Assembly (NCBI GenBank): GCA_003970805.2
Contig: CP051152.1
Location: forward strand, 3,534,001-3,598,000
Direction: 5' to 3'
DNA from: Undibacterium piscinae
Lineage (GTDB): Bacteria > Pseudomonadota > Gammaproteobacteria > Burkholderiales > Burkholderiaceae_D
DNA length: 64,000 nucleotides
Part shown: one piece after another, positions 9,795 to 18,167 of the stretch
Layout: every line of letters begins with the position of its first letter
Numbering within the stretch: the first letter of the stretch is position 1
Notes under the pieces: generated by a model
Told to the model about the DNA's origin: nothing
The model's input: the letters and a program-made list of their open reading frames with translations, nothing else
Databases searched by the model: none
Position numbers and translations under genes: made by a program

Positions 9795-10148
9795 TTGCGT
9801 GGGCTTGGAAAACATTTTCCGCCAAGCTCGGTGACACTTTGTTTTTTGCCAGTTTGCGCGTGCCCTATCAGCGTCAGACGTATGTTGGGCAAACTGTCGA
9901 GCAGCCTCTGGCGCCAATCACCACCCGCAGCCGTACCGGGGAAACACAGGCCCATCGGCAGAATCGCGGCAGTTGCGCAAACGATCACCACTGGGGTCAT
10001 TAAACGGAATGCCGCTTTCATGCGCTTTTTTACCCGGTGCCTGGCCGGCAATAAGTATCGTCGCCGCCGGATTTAATTGAAAAATTGGCCGCGGCCCTAG
10101 CGGCAAATGCGCTGAACACAAGGTGCATGCGCGAACTTCACCCACCAT
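9719..10148 (-). pseudogene. Decayed uracil-DNA glycosylase family gene with several internal deletions
   Basis: Two minus-strand frames together spell a uracil-DNA glycosylase superfamily protein. The first carries VGEVRACTLCSAHLPLGPRP and AGQAPGKKAHESGIPFNDPS; the second carries ILPMGLCFPGTAAGGD, WRQRLLDSLPNIRLTLIG and SPRNQRWLRNPSFA. Compared with the family as I remember it (about 190-200 residues), short blocks are missing after RLRN, after GGD, after LTLIG and before SPRN, and the frame changes once at about 10000. The Cys-rich N-terminus (CTLC) of the iron-sulfur type survives. The gene is not expected to work. Its 3' end overlaps the end of mutT. Confidence 0.8.
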
Positions 10149-10287
10149 TCGTGCGAACGTGATTGGGATAGTCTTGGCGGAAGCTGGCTTGCGTATTGAA
10201 GGCATATTTTGTGGACATATCACATGGACATATTGAGCGAAATTTTTGCAGGAAGACAGCCGCCCAAACGGGGCGGCTCGCATCAGC

Positions 10288-10749
10288 TTACAGCTCTTGC
10301 GGTTTTTTAGTCGCTATTTTTTTCCAGTTCAAATTCGCATCAGTAATGCGTCCGGAAACGTTTTGCAACCAGATCGAACGCGTTTTTGAATCCAGGTTCA
10401 AATACAGTTTGCCATCAACAATATCGAATTGCTCAGGATCGGCAACAAATTTTTTGCTGACCGAGACGCCGAAAGCGCAATAACCACCAAACTGAGGAAG
10501 AAATTTTGCCGGTGTCGCCTCAAACGTTTTCTTATTGTCGTCAGTGGCAAATTGATAGGTGACGCCGTCAACAACCGCAACGTGATGGCCGTTGCCGCGT
10601 TGCGGTTTTTCCTGAGTATGGTACGACGTCAAATCGTAACCGCCCGCACCAATAATGTTATCCGTGTTGTTATCGGCAAAACTTGGGGCCGCTGATGCAA
10701 AGGCTAACAATGCGGTCAATGCAAAAATTGATTTTTTAATGATGTTCAT
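10288..10749 (-). CDS. YHS domain-containing secreted protein
   Basis: A 153-residue protein with a clear signal peptide (MNIIKKSIFALTALLAFASA, cleavage near SFA-DN). A YHS-type domain follows: AGGYDLTSYHTQEKPQRGNG, then TYQFATDDNKKTFEATPAKF and QFGGYCAFGVS. YHS domains are thought to bind metal, and exported ones often sit beside redox genes; the exact role is unknown. A purine-rich GGAAA precedes the ATG. It lies 50 bp downstream of the AhpD-like gene on the same strand, so the two may be cotranscribed. Confidence 0.85.
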   Translation of the reverse strand: MNIIKKSIFALTALLAFASAAPSFADNNTDNIIGAGGYDLTSYHTQEKPQRGNGHHVAVVDGVTYQFATDDNKKTFEATPAKFLPQFGGYCAFGVSVSKKFVADPEQFDIVDGKLYLNLDSKTRSIWLQNVSGRITDANLNWKKIATKKPQEL

Positions 10750-10800
10750 GGTTTTTTTCCAATCGTAAATCGGTGAAAAGGGTTTGGTGACAAAAGTAAA

Positions 10801-11346
10801 TTACGCAGCTAATTGCAATGGAACGACAGGGAAATCGATGTCGGTACGTGCAACATTGTTGGTGTAATTAGTCAAAGTTGTGGCGACGACATTGACGATG
10901 ATTTCCAATAAATCGGCCTCAGACAGACCCGCGCTTTTGAATTGATCAAGCGTTGCCGGATCAACGTGACCACGCTGCTCAACCAGTGCTTTTGTAAAGC
11001 CTGCTATAGCTCCAGCGCGCGTTTCACTACCATTGCCAGCGCGTGCACTCAACATTTGTTGCGCATTCAAGCCGGCATTTTTACCCAGTAAGGTATGCGC
11101 GCTAACACAGTAGTGGCAGCTGTTCGCTTGCGATGTGGCCAATGCAATGATTTCGCGCTCGCTTGCAGACAAGGCACCATTCGCTATCGTTTCATTCATG
11201 CCAAGCAAGCTATTTAATGCCGTTGGAGATTTTGCCAAGGTGGCGAAAAGATTGGGGATTATGCCAATTTTTGCTTTTACTGCATTTAATGTGGCAGCGG
11301 TAGCGGCGTCGGCATTGTTCAAATCGAGAGTGGCGATGTAAGTCAT
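10801..11346 (-). CDS. Carboxymuconolactone decarboxylase / AhpD-like peroxidase family protein
   Basis: A 181-residue AhpD-like protein. The redox motif is CHYCVSAH (CxxC with a downstream His), the signature of alkylhydroperoxidase-type members rather than true carboxymuconolactone decarboxylases. Such proteins reduce hydroperoxides or act as disulfide-reducing partners. A strong ribosome site (AAAAGGAAACA) precedes the ATG. It is transcribed divergently from an RclR-like AraC regulator, the likely controller. A second paralog lies at 19058-19594 with the same motif pattern (CRYCLAAH). Confidence 0.9.
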   Translation of the reverse strand: MTYIATLDLNNADAATAATLNAVKAKIGIIPNLFATLAKSPTALNSLLGMNETIANGALSASEREIIALATSQANSCHYCVSAHTLLGKNAGLNAQQMLSARAGNGSETRAGAIAGFTKALVEQRGHVDPATLDQFKSAGLSEADLLEIIVNVVATTLTNYTNNVARTDIDFPVVPLQLAA

Positions 11347-11458
11347 GGTTGTTTCCTTTTAAAGTGATCGTTCGAGGGTGAACGACAGGACAAAGAATAA
11401 GTTATACTTAAATTCGATTGTTAAACAAAAATCTTCATTTACATACGAATCGTCCAGA

Positions 11459-12289
11459 GTGACTTCAGACCCGCTCACACCGCTGCTTGCGCACTTCAAG
11501 GCAGAAGCACGCTTGTTCTATTCAGGCAACCTTTGCGGCAATGCCAGTTTTGGCACTGAACATGGCACTGGTTTTCTGCATTTACTGCGCGCCGGTAGCG
11601 TAAAACTTCATGATTCAACGGGGTATGCAACAACGTTAAGCGAACCGACACTGATCTTTTATTCGCGCCCGCTTAACCATAGTTTTCAGACCGACCCGAA
11701 TAGTGGCGCCGATCTGGTCTGCGCCTCAATGCACTTCGAGCATAAGGCTTTCAATCCGATTTCATTTGCACTGCCGGCGCGGTTTGAATGCCCATTAAGC
11801 GCCTTCAAAGGAGCCGATGCCTTACTTGGTCTACTTTTTAGCGAAGCCTTCGATCAAAAACCAGGGCGACAAAACGTGCTTGACCGGCTTTTTGAGGTCG
11901 TACTGATTGACGTCCTACGCATTGCACTATCAAGGCAAGATGCTGAGCCAGGCTTGTTCCGTAGTTTGCTGCACCCGCAACTGAGCAAGGCACTCACCGC
12001 AATTCATGCAAACCCGGCAACCGAATGGTCACTCGATACGCTAGCGAATCTGGCGGGCATGTCACGCAGCAGTTTTGCGGTAACGTTCAAAAATGAAGTC
12101 GGCGATTCGCCAGGAAATTACCTCACACGCTGGCGTGTCACGCTGGCACAGGCAATGATACGCGAAGGTGTGCCCTTGAAATTGGTGGCCGAACGGGTTG
12201 GCTATGCAAGCCAGGCGGGATTTTTACGTGCGTTTAAGATTGTTATCGGTGAATCCCCGACCACGTGGCGCAATGGGTTGGTGGAGTAG
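11459..12289 (+). CDS. AraC family transcriptional regulator (cupin, RclR-like)
   Basis: The N-terminal cupin domain starts DPLTPLLAHFKAEARLFYSG and the C-terminal AraC DNA-binding domain has two helix-turn-helix motifs (WSLDTLANLAGMSRSSFAVT and PLKLVAERVGYASQAGFLRA). From the GTG at 11459 the protein has 276 residues and cysteines at 26 and 88, close to the two redox-sensing cysteines I recall in E. coli RclR (21 and 89). An alternative GTG at 11378 adds 27 residues; neither has a strong ribosome site, but a TATACT at 11403-11408 would place the promoter inside the longer form. It is divergent from the AhpD-like gene and probably controls it in response to oxidants. Confidence 0.85.
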   Translation: MTSDPLTPLLAHFKAEARLFYSGNLCGNASFGTEHGTGFLHLLRAGSVKLHDSTGYATTLSEPTLIFYSRPLNHSFQTDPNSGADLVCASMHFEHKAFNPISFALPARFECPLSAFKGADALLGLLFSEAFDQKPGRQNVLDRLFEVVLIDVLRIALSRQDAEPGLFRSLLHPQLSKALTAIHANPATEWSLDTLANLAGMSRSSFAVTFKNEVGDSPGNYLTRWRVTLAQAMIREGVPLKLVAERVGYASQAGFLRAFKIVIGESPTTWRNGLVE

Positions 12290-12374
12290 TTAGTCAAGCT
12301 AAATAAAATCGACGCTCCTAGTAAAGAAAAGATACTACCCTATACCGTACTAGAGGTCGTCAATGTTGTAGATA

Positions 12375-13079
12375 TCAAAGAGAGATCGCCCAATCAGGCA
12401 ACATTTGATTGGCGTAAATCGCAAGAGTTTTATCTAATCCCACGAGTATCATGCCGCCAAGCACAATGAGTAGATAGCCCAATACAATTTTTGCACTCGC
12501 CACACGACTGAATAAACCCGGGCGAACTCGCTTCAGCACCTGCCCTGAAACAAAAGCTGCCAGCAGTAAAGCAAAAGCAGTGCCGATACCAAAGGCGAAC
12601 ATCACAAGAAATGCCATACCCAAGTCTTGGCCTATCGACGCCACAGCAATCGCAGCGCCTAAGGTAGGGCCAACGCAAGGCAACCACACTAAGCCCAGCA
12701 GCAAACCCACACCAAACTGTCCCAGACTATTTGAGCTGTTGCCGATATCAAAGCGACTACTGAGCATGGACATTTGCTGATTGATCCAATCTGCTAAAGG
12801 TTTGACTACCAAGATTAAGCCCACCAATACCATCAATACCGCGGCGACGGAACGGAAGGCATCAGGGTTCAATCCCAAATTGAGCAAGATAAAAGATAAG
12901 AAAGCACCAGCGATGGCAAATGACAAACTCAAACCAAGCGCTAAATAAATTGGCCCTAAGCGACTTTGACCACTGGCGGACGTCATCACGATCGGGACCA
13001 AAGGCCAAACACATGGTGATAGGACACTAAGCACACCAGCCACAAGGGCGATGCTAACGGAGGCAAATTCGAGTGACAT
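12375..13079 (-). CDS. CcdA/DsbD-type transmembrane thiol-disulfide reductant carrier
   Basis: A 234-residue membrane protein of the cytochrome c biogenesis CcdA family. It passes electrons from cytoplasmic thioredoxin across the inner membrane. About six hydrophobic segments are visible and the two redox cysteines lie in the typical pseudo-symmetric contexts LSPCVWPLVP (about residue 23) and WLPCVGPTLG (about residue 134). The gene begins 4 bp after the thioredoxin-like gene, which should supply its periplasmic partner. The pair looks like a split, minimal DsbD. The real target is unknown. Confidence 0.9.
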   Translation of the reverse strand: MSLEFASVSIALVAGVLSVLSPCVWPLVPIVMTSASGQSRLGPIYLALGLSLSFAIAGAFLSFILLNLGLNPDAFRSVAAVLMVLVGLILVVKPLADWINQQMSMLSSRFDIGNSSNSLGQFGVGLLLGLVWLPCVGPTLGAAIAVASIGQDLGMAFLVMFAFGIGTAFALLLAAFVSGQVLKRVRPGLFSRVASAKIVLGYLLIVLGGMILVGLDKTLAIYANQMLPDWAISL

Positions 13080-13083
13080 AGAA

Positions 13084-13488
13084 TTAATTGTAGTTATAGT
13101 CGATGGCTTTATTGATCTCTGCAGAGATCACCTCAACACGCGTTTCAGCAACGGCAAACCAGTGTTGTTTGTTGCCGCGATACAGTAACAAGGTGGACTG
13201 ACGGGGTGCTCGGAATTGACGCACGACGTCTTTACTTTTGTCATAGTCGACTTCTAAAATGGTGAATTTTTTGTCAGGATTCGCATTGCGGAATTGCTCG
13301 AACACTTTTTGCTGCTGTTTGCAAGTTGGGCACCAAGGCGCATAGATATCAATCAACACGACTGCGCCAGAGGCTTGCAGTGCATCAAAACGCGCTTGCG
13401 TGAACGGCTCCTTATCTAAGGCATATGCATTTGAAAAAACTAAGCATAGCGCGAAAGCGGAGAGAATCTTTTTGAGGAAGTTGGTCAT
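13084..13488 (-). CDS. Secreted thioredoxin-fold protein
   Basis: A 134-residue thioredoxin-like protein. Starting at the ATG at 13488 it has a signal peptide (MTNFLKKILSAFALCLVFS, then NAYA); a start at 13536 would bury this signal. The active site is APWCPTCKQQ, followed by the QRNANPDKKFTILEVDYDK-type core and RAPRQSTLLLYRGN near the cis-Pro region, though the usual cis-Pro there is replaced by RQST-type sequence. It is the first gene of a pair with the CcdA-like gene, so it probably acts as the periplasmic reductase. Confidence 0.88.
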   Translation of the reverse strand: MTNFLKKILSAFALCLVFSNAYALDKEPFTQARFDALQASGAVVLIDIYAPWCPTCKQQQKVFEQFRNANPDKKFTILEVDYDKSKDVVRQFRAPRQSTLLLYRGNKQHWFAVAETRVEVISAEINKAIDYNYN

Positions 13489-13697
13489 ATCAGTCTCATT
13501 CAATATTAAGGGATTAAATTGAGGCACCTTTGTCACCCAATGATGTCTTCAAGTGGTAACAACTGTGCGCATTCCTGATTGGTCGAGCCATTTCATGAAT
13601 CCTTACAGTGCGATCAAATGTAAGCGTCCAACGCAACCATCTGGAAATCGATAACGATATAAGTGACACTCGACTCTTTCAATGATCTGGAGTTAGC

Positions 13698-14099
13698 ATG
13701 AATTTCAATCCTCTCAAAGTGGCGTTTTGGACTAAGCATCAGCAGCACTGGGCTGAGAGCGGCTTATCACTGAGCGCGTATTGTCGACGTGAAGCCATCG
13801 GCTATTCAACGTTTTATACCTGGCGCAAACGCCTCGCTTCCATCGTTATTGATCAGAGTGTCACACTTGCCACACCCGCTGTAAAATCGCCAGTAGTTTC
13901 TCAAGCTAAGCACACCTCCCTCACGACAATCGCATCGACATCGCCGCGGCCAGCCATGAAGCCTTGCAAGTTGGTGCCGGTGTCGATCAGGGCATCACTT
14001 CCCGAGATTGTCTTGTGCAGCCCGGCCGGTTGGCAGGTGACTATTTCTAACCATGTTGACTTACCCGTGTTGGCGCAATTGCTGCGGCAACTACCATGA
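13698..14099 (+). CDS. tnpA: IS66 accessory protein TnpA
   Basis: A 133-residue helix-turn-helix protein of IS66 elements. The N-terminal segment (FWTKHQQHWAESGLSLSAYC, then YSTFYTWRKRLA) is the typical DNA-binding part. It is needed for transposition together with TnpB and TnpC in characterised members of the family. The stop overlaps the tnpB start by 4 bp (ATGA), suggesting translational coupling. Confidence 0.93.
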   Translation: MNFNPLKVAFWTKHQQHWAESGLSLSAYCRREAIGYSTFYTWRKRLASIVIDQSVTLATPAVKSPVVSQAKHTSLTTIASTSPRPAMKPCKLVPVSIRASLPEIVLCSPAGWQVTISNHVDLPVLAQLLRQLP

Positions 14100-14443
14100 G
14101 CCTGCCACTGACTCCGGCACAGGTGTATCTCGCTGTCGAACCGATCGATATGCGCAGCGGTGTTGACGGACTTTCCCTGCATGTACAAGAAAGTTTGGGT
14201 AAGCCACCTTGCGATGGCAGTGCCTATGCATTTCGTAACAAGAATAGCACCCGCATCAAGCTATTGATCTGGGATGGCACCGGTGTTTGGTTATGTATGC
14301 GACGCTTGCACAAAGGTCGCTTCGTCTGGCCGCAGAGCCATGATGCGGCGTGTGTCTTGTCGAACGAAGAATGGCAATGGCTCACCACGGGCGTTGACTG
14401 GCCCCGACTTAACGCGCCGCCACAATCGAATTGGCGCGTATAA
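14096..14443 (+). CDS. tnpB: IS66 accessory protein TnpB
   Basis: A 115-residue TnpB (Orf2) protein of IS66. The family signature is clear: VYLAVEPIDMRSGVDGLSLH, then KLLIWDGTGVWLCMRRLHKG and a C-terminal LTTGVDWPRL. Its biochemical function is not settled. It overlaps tnpA by 4 bp and is 53 bp before tnpC. Confidence 0.95.
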   Translation: MSLPLTPAQVYLAVEPIDMRSGVDGLSLHVQESLGKPPCDGSAYAFRNKNSTRIKLLIWDGTGVWLCMRRLHKGRFVWPQSHDAACVLSNEEWQWLTTGVDWPRLNAPPQSNWRV

Positions 14444-14496
14444 AAAGGGATGCCTCCCCCTGTTAACTTTCGGTCGGGCGAGGTATACTTTCGTGC

Positions 14497-16062
14497 ATGG
14501 ATATCGCCACCAAACTCGCCCAATTCAACGCTGACCCCGCACTGACTCAATGGGTGATGGCGCAGTTGAATGGGGCCGGACTGGCACAGGCGGAGAAGGC
14601 TGCTTTGCAGGATCAATTACGTCGCAAGGAGCACGATCTTCACGTCAAAGAATGCAAAATTCAAGCCTTGACTTTAGAACTGGCGTATCACAAACGTCTC
14701 AAATTCAGCGCAAAAGCCGAAGCGTTTACGGTACAACAACGCGACCTGTTTTTAGAGTGCGAACAAAGCGACCTGGCTGCGATGCAGGCCGAGCTTGCCC
14801 AATTATCTTCAGCGACAACACCACGTAAGCCAAGCCCTACCGGACGTAGGCCACTGCCAGCGGAACTGCCGCGCATTGAACATCGTCATGAGCCAGAAAG
14901 CTGCACCTGCGCTCAATGCGGCAAAGACCTGATCAAGATCGGTGAAGACATCAGTGAACAACTCGACGTCGAACCAGCACGCTTCTTTGTGCATCGGCAT
15001 ATTCGCCCTCAATACGCCTGTCGCGCTTGTGAGACAGTCACCGCAGCAGCCATTCCCCCGGCAGTGATCGATCGTAGTCTGGCGGCACCAGGATTATTGG
15101 CATGGGTGGTAATTCAAAAATATCTCGATCACTTACCACTGTATCGGATTGAGCAAATCAGCAGTCGACACGGTGTTGGCATTGCCCGCTCCACACTGGC
15201 CGAGTGGGTAGGACGTATTGGCGTCGCCCTGCAACCGCTCAGTGACCGGTTGGCAGAAATACTCAAGCAAGGACGAGTGCTGCATGCCGACGAAACCCCG
15301 GTGCCGCTGCTCGACCCCGGCAATGGTAAGACCAAGCGTGCCTATCTATGGGCATATCGCAGCAATGCCTTAGAAGACCAGCCTGCCATCATCGTGTTCG
15401 ATTTCCAAACCGGACGCAGTGGCAGTCATGCGCGCGCGTTTCTGCGGCATTGGCAAGGCCATCTTATGGTGGATGATTATGCCGGCTACAAAGCCCTGTT
15501 CGCGCTGGGCATCACCGAACTGGCCTGCCTGGCGCACGCCCGTCGCAAATTCTTCGACCTGCACGCCGCCAATGGGCATCCGATTGCCAATGAGGCACTT
15601 ACACGCATTGCAAAGCTGTATCACATTGAGGCCGAGGGTAAAGGCGACAGTATCGAACAACGACAACAACGACGTGCTACACAGGCGCTGCCAGAACTCA
15701 AAGCGATGCATGCCTGGCTGATTCACACACGCCAACAGAGCGCCGATGGCAGCAGTCTCGCCAAAGCCATCGACTACAGCCTCAAACGCTGGAGCGCGAT
15801 TGAACGCTACGCCAATAGCGGTCATCTGCCAATCGACAATAATCCGATTGAAAACGCCATTCGCCCTATTGCCATTGGCAAAAAGAACTGGCTCTTCGCC
15901 GGTTCTGAACGAGCAGGCCGACAAGCTGCCGCCATTCAAAGCCTGCTCGCCACCGCGAAAGCCAATGGCATAGAACCTTTGGCATGGCTTAAAGGCACAC
16001 TCGAAAAATTACCGACGCATCCAAACAGCCGGATTGATGAACTGCTACCGCTGCCTTGTTAA
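14497..16062 (+). CDS. tnpC: IS66 transposase TnpC
   Basis: The 521-residue transposase of the element. An N-terminal coiled-coil-like region (residues about 20-105) precedes a zinc-finger-like segment with CTCAQCGKDL and YACRACE. The catalytic domain shows LHADETPVPLL, VDDYAGYKALF and NNPIENAIRPIAIGKKNW, the contexts of the DDE triad. Length is normal for the family and no lesion is visible, so the element could still be active. Confidence 0.95.
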   Translation: MDIATKLAQFNADPALTQWVMAQLNGAGLAQAEKAALQDQLRRKEHDLHVKECKIQALTLELAYHKRLKFSAKAEAFTVQQRDLFLECEQSDLAAMQAELAQLSSATTPRKPSPTGRRPLPAELPRIEHRHEPESCTCAQCGKDLIKIGEDISEQLDVEPARFFVHRHIRPQYACRACETVTAAAIPPAVIDRSLAAPGLLAWVVIQKYLDHLPLYRIEQISSRHGVGIARSTLAEWVGRIGVALQPLSDRLAEILKQGRVLHADETPVPLLDPGNGKTKRAYLWAYRSNALEDQPAIIVFDFQTGRSGSHARAFLRHWQGHLMVDDYAGYKALFALGITELACLAHARRKFFDLHAANGHPIANEALTRIAKLYHIEAEGKGDSIEQRQQRRATQALPELKAMHAWLIHTRQQSADGSSLAKAIDYSLKRWSAIERYANSGHLPIDNNPIENAIRPIAIGKKNWLFAGSERAGRQAAAIQSLLATAKANGIEPLAWLKGTLEKLPTHPNSRIDELLPLPC

Positions 16063-16170
16063 TGCGCTTTAGGAATAAATGCTAGACGGATCTGTTGGAC
16101 GCTTACGTAAATCGACATCCAACGCATTTTTGATTCCATCGGCGTCTTAGGGGAGAAATGAATCACTCAT

Positions 16171-16213
16171 AAAAAAACCCTCCAATACATCTAATTAAAG
16201 ACACATTGGAGGG
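16171..16213 (-). terminator. Rho-independent terminator for minus-strand transcription
   Basis: Read on the minus strand, a perfect 9-bp stem (CCCTCCAAT / ATTGGAGGG on the plus strand, 16178-16186 and 16205-16213) is followed by seven Ts. It lies 370 bp beyond the end of the chlorite-dismutase-like gene, with the AraC remnant between, so it may have served a gene now lost. Confidence 0.7.
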
Positions 16214-16298
16214 CAAGCTTAAGCTTACGACAAGGTATGACTCTAAAATTTGAACCGACAACTAGCGTTGCAGAACTGATTCCCCCATCAAGAACAGT

Positions 16299-16482
16299 TT
16301 CAAAGGCGCTGATGCCTTACTTGGCCTACTTTTTATGAGGCTTTTGATGAAAAACTCGGACAAAAAAATGTGCTTGACCGGCTTTTTGAGGTGGTATTGA
16401 TTGACGTCCTGCGCATCGCGCTATCAAGGCAGATGCCGAGCCATCGTGCCCAATACCGCACTAGAGGTCGTCAATGTCGTTG
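16299..16482 (+). pseudogene. Remnant of a second AraC-type regulator gene
   Basis: Bases 16299-16443 align with 11803-11950 inside the AraC gene (shared stretches include GATGCCTTACTTGG and GTGCTTGACCGGCTTTTTGA), with scattered substitutions and small indels that break the frame. The next part, 16453-16482, matches 12342-12372, which lies beyond the stop of the intact gene (CTAGAGGTCGTCAATGT shared). The remnant is therefore an older, diverged copy of the AraC locus with about 390 bp (the DNA-binding half) deleted. It flanks the ccdA/thioredoxin/IS66 segment on the far side. Confidence 0.8.
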
Positions 16483-16583
16483 TAAAGCAAATGCCGACTG
16501 AATTGGCGGTTCCTTAGACAGTTCGAAATGTGGCCGATGTTTTACAAAACTTGGCGTGCGTTTGGGGGCACAATTGTGAATGA

Positions 16584-17135
16584 TCACGCCTTTTTCTCCA
16601 GACGAATATCAATTTCACGATCAACAAATTGCCATTCTTTTGTCGCTCGCAATTGCGCAAGTAATTGATTGAATAGTTCTGTATGTTCCGGGGCAAATTC
16701 AAACCAGGTTATAAAATCAAATTGTTCCCCAAGATCACGCGAATGATGTAATTGCCGAGCGATTTCGGGAAGATAGCCTAGCCCAATTTCGGTGTGATGC
16801 GATTGCTCTTCAAAAATGGATCGTCGTTCATCCTGAGACATAGCCCACCATTGAGCATTTTTCTTGATAGGAATAAGCGCAGCGCACACAGATGCATTTC
16901 TGTTTAAACCTTCTTGTGCTGCTTGAAGTTTTACAATTTCATTTCGATTTGCGTAACGGACATTGCTGGTAAAACCCTGCAATGCCCAAACACCTTGTTC
17001 GGTCAATTTATTCAGTGGCGAATTGATGACTTCAATCCTCTGCACCGATTCAAGTGCTGACCCTACAATAGTATTTTGGTTGGTGACATTCCACAGGCCG
17101 ACATCACTTCCGACAAATGAATAAAAATTTTTCAT
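16584..17135 (-). CDS. Chlorite dismutase family protein
   Basis: A 183-residue protein recognised from its C-terminal half: WWAMSQDERRSIFEEQSHHT, then EIGLGYLPEIARQLHHSRDL and DFITWFEFAPEHTELFNQLL. This is the heme-binding ferredoxin-like fold family that includes chlorite dismutases and coproheme decarboxylases. The His-rich SHHTEIGLGY region would hold the heme ligand. Most members do not degrade chlorite, so activity is unproven. AAGGAG lies 9 bp before the ATG. It is alone on its strand, 75 bp downstream of the LysR gene. Confidence 0.8.
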   Translation of the reverse strand: MKNFYSFVGSDVGLWNVTNQNTIVGSALESVQRIEVINSPLNKLTEQGVWALQGFTSNVRYANRNEIVKLQAAQEGLNRNASVCAALIPIKKNAQWWAMSQDERRSIFEEQSHHTEIGLGYLPEIARQLHHSRDLGEQFDFITWFEFAPEHTELFNQLLAQLRATKEWQFVDREIDIRLEKKA

Positions 17136-17210
17136 CGATGGTTCTCCTTGTATGACCAGTGCAGAGGCGACGGGATCGTGGCACGATAATATTAACGAAA
17201 CGAGAAAACG

Positions 17211-18137
17211 TCAATCGCGATTCGTCACCAATGCAGAGGCAACGTGCTCGACAAACGCTTTAACCTTTGCCGAGTGCTTACGTTCAGGTGGACTCACCAT
17301 GTGGATCGGCGCTGGCGGAGATTGCCAACCAGGCATAACACGTATCACCTCGCCACTCGCCAACTCAGACTCAAAAAGCCATGTCGGCGAATAGCCAATG
17401 CCCATCCCGGTGCTAACTGCATAACGGATCACCTCACTACTATTCGTTTGCAGACGCCCCCCCACGCGAAGTGTCTTGCGAGTGCCAGTAGGCTCTGAAG
17501 CTCCCGCAACGGCTTCGAAAGTCCACAGATTGCGTGTGGCCAGTTCGGTATAGACAATACAATTGTGGCTGGATAAGTCTTCCGGATTCATTGGTACATT
17601 GAGCCCTTTTGGCAAGGTTTTTGAGTAGTCACGATGCGCCAATAGCATACGTTGCGAAGTGCCTATGCGGCGAGCGATCAACCCACTGTCAGGCAAATCG
17701 CCGATACGTACCGAGACATCAATTCCTTGCTCAACCAAATCGATAAACCCGTCATTGAGTCGCAAGTCGATTTTTACACCCGGGTGGGTATTCATGAATG
17801 TACTCACTAAAGGCATGAGTTTGAGACGGCCAAATCCTACCGAGGCGGCTACTCGTAACCAGCCGCTTAGTTGACCTTCGCCTTGGCGCAAATCGGATTC
17901 AGCCTCATTGATCTCTCCCACAAGCCTGCGTGCCTGCTCGAAATAGCGGGTGCCCTCTTCTGATAACGAGAGCGATCGCGTTGTTCTGATTAACAGCTTG
18001 GTGCCCAATTCTTTTTCCAGAGCCGCAACCTGCTTGCTGATCGCGCTTTGAGTCGACCGCATCTCGTCTGCTACCGCCGTAAAGCTGCCCGCTTCAACCA
18101 CACGCACAAAAGTTTTCATTGCCGAAAGCTTATCCAT
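17211..18137 (-). CDS. LysR family transcriptional regulator
   Basis: A 308-residue LysR-type regulator when started at the ATG at 18137 (MDKLSAMKTFVRVVEAGSFT), the canonical start; an in-frame upstream extension to 18263 would overlap the divergent gene and is unlikely. The winged helix-turn-helix occupies residues about 5-64 (TQSAISKQVAALEKELGTKL) and the effector-binding domain follows from about 90. It is divergent from the SDR gene with a 117-bp gap holding an inverted repeat, the standard arrangement in which LysR proteins control the neighbouring operon. Confidence 0.93.
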   Translation of the reverse strand: MDKLSAMKTFVRVVEAGSFTAVADEMRSTQSAISKQVAALEKELGTKLLIRTTRSLSLSEEGTRYFEQARRLVGEINEAESDLRQGEGQLSGWLRVAASVGFGRLKLMPLVSTFMNTHPGVKIDLRLNDGFIDLVEQGIDVSVRIGDLPDSGLIARRIGTSQRMLLAHRDYSKTLPKGLNVPMNPEDLSSHNCIVYTELATRNLWTFEAVAGASEPTGTRKTLRVGGRLQTNSSEVIRYAVSTGMGIGYSPTWLFESELASGEVIRVMPGWQSPPAPIHMVSPPERKHSAKVKAFVEHVASALVTNRD

Positions 18138-18167
18138 GACGTCTCCATTTATTCCATTATCGACTAA

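Larger units (their letters stand above)
13620..16106 (+). mobile_element. Complete IS66-family insertion sequence
   Basis: A 2487-bp element bounded by 13-bp perfect inverted ends, GTAAGCGTCCAAC at 13620-13632 and its complement GTTGGACGCTTAC at 16094-16106, the terminal sequence usual for IS66. It carries the three standard genes tnpA, tnpB and tnpC, all intact. The flanking 8-mers (GATCAAAT left, GTAAATCG right) do not match, so the usual 8-bp target duplication is absent or has been lost by rearrangement. It sits downstream of an AraC-gene remnant's lost partner region, between the thioredoxin gene and the remnant. Confidence 0.93.
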
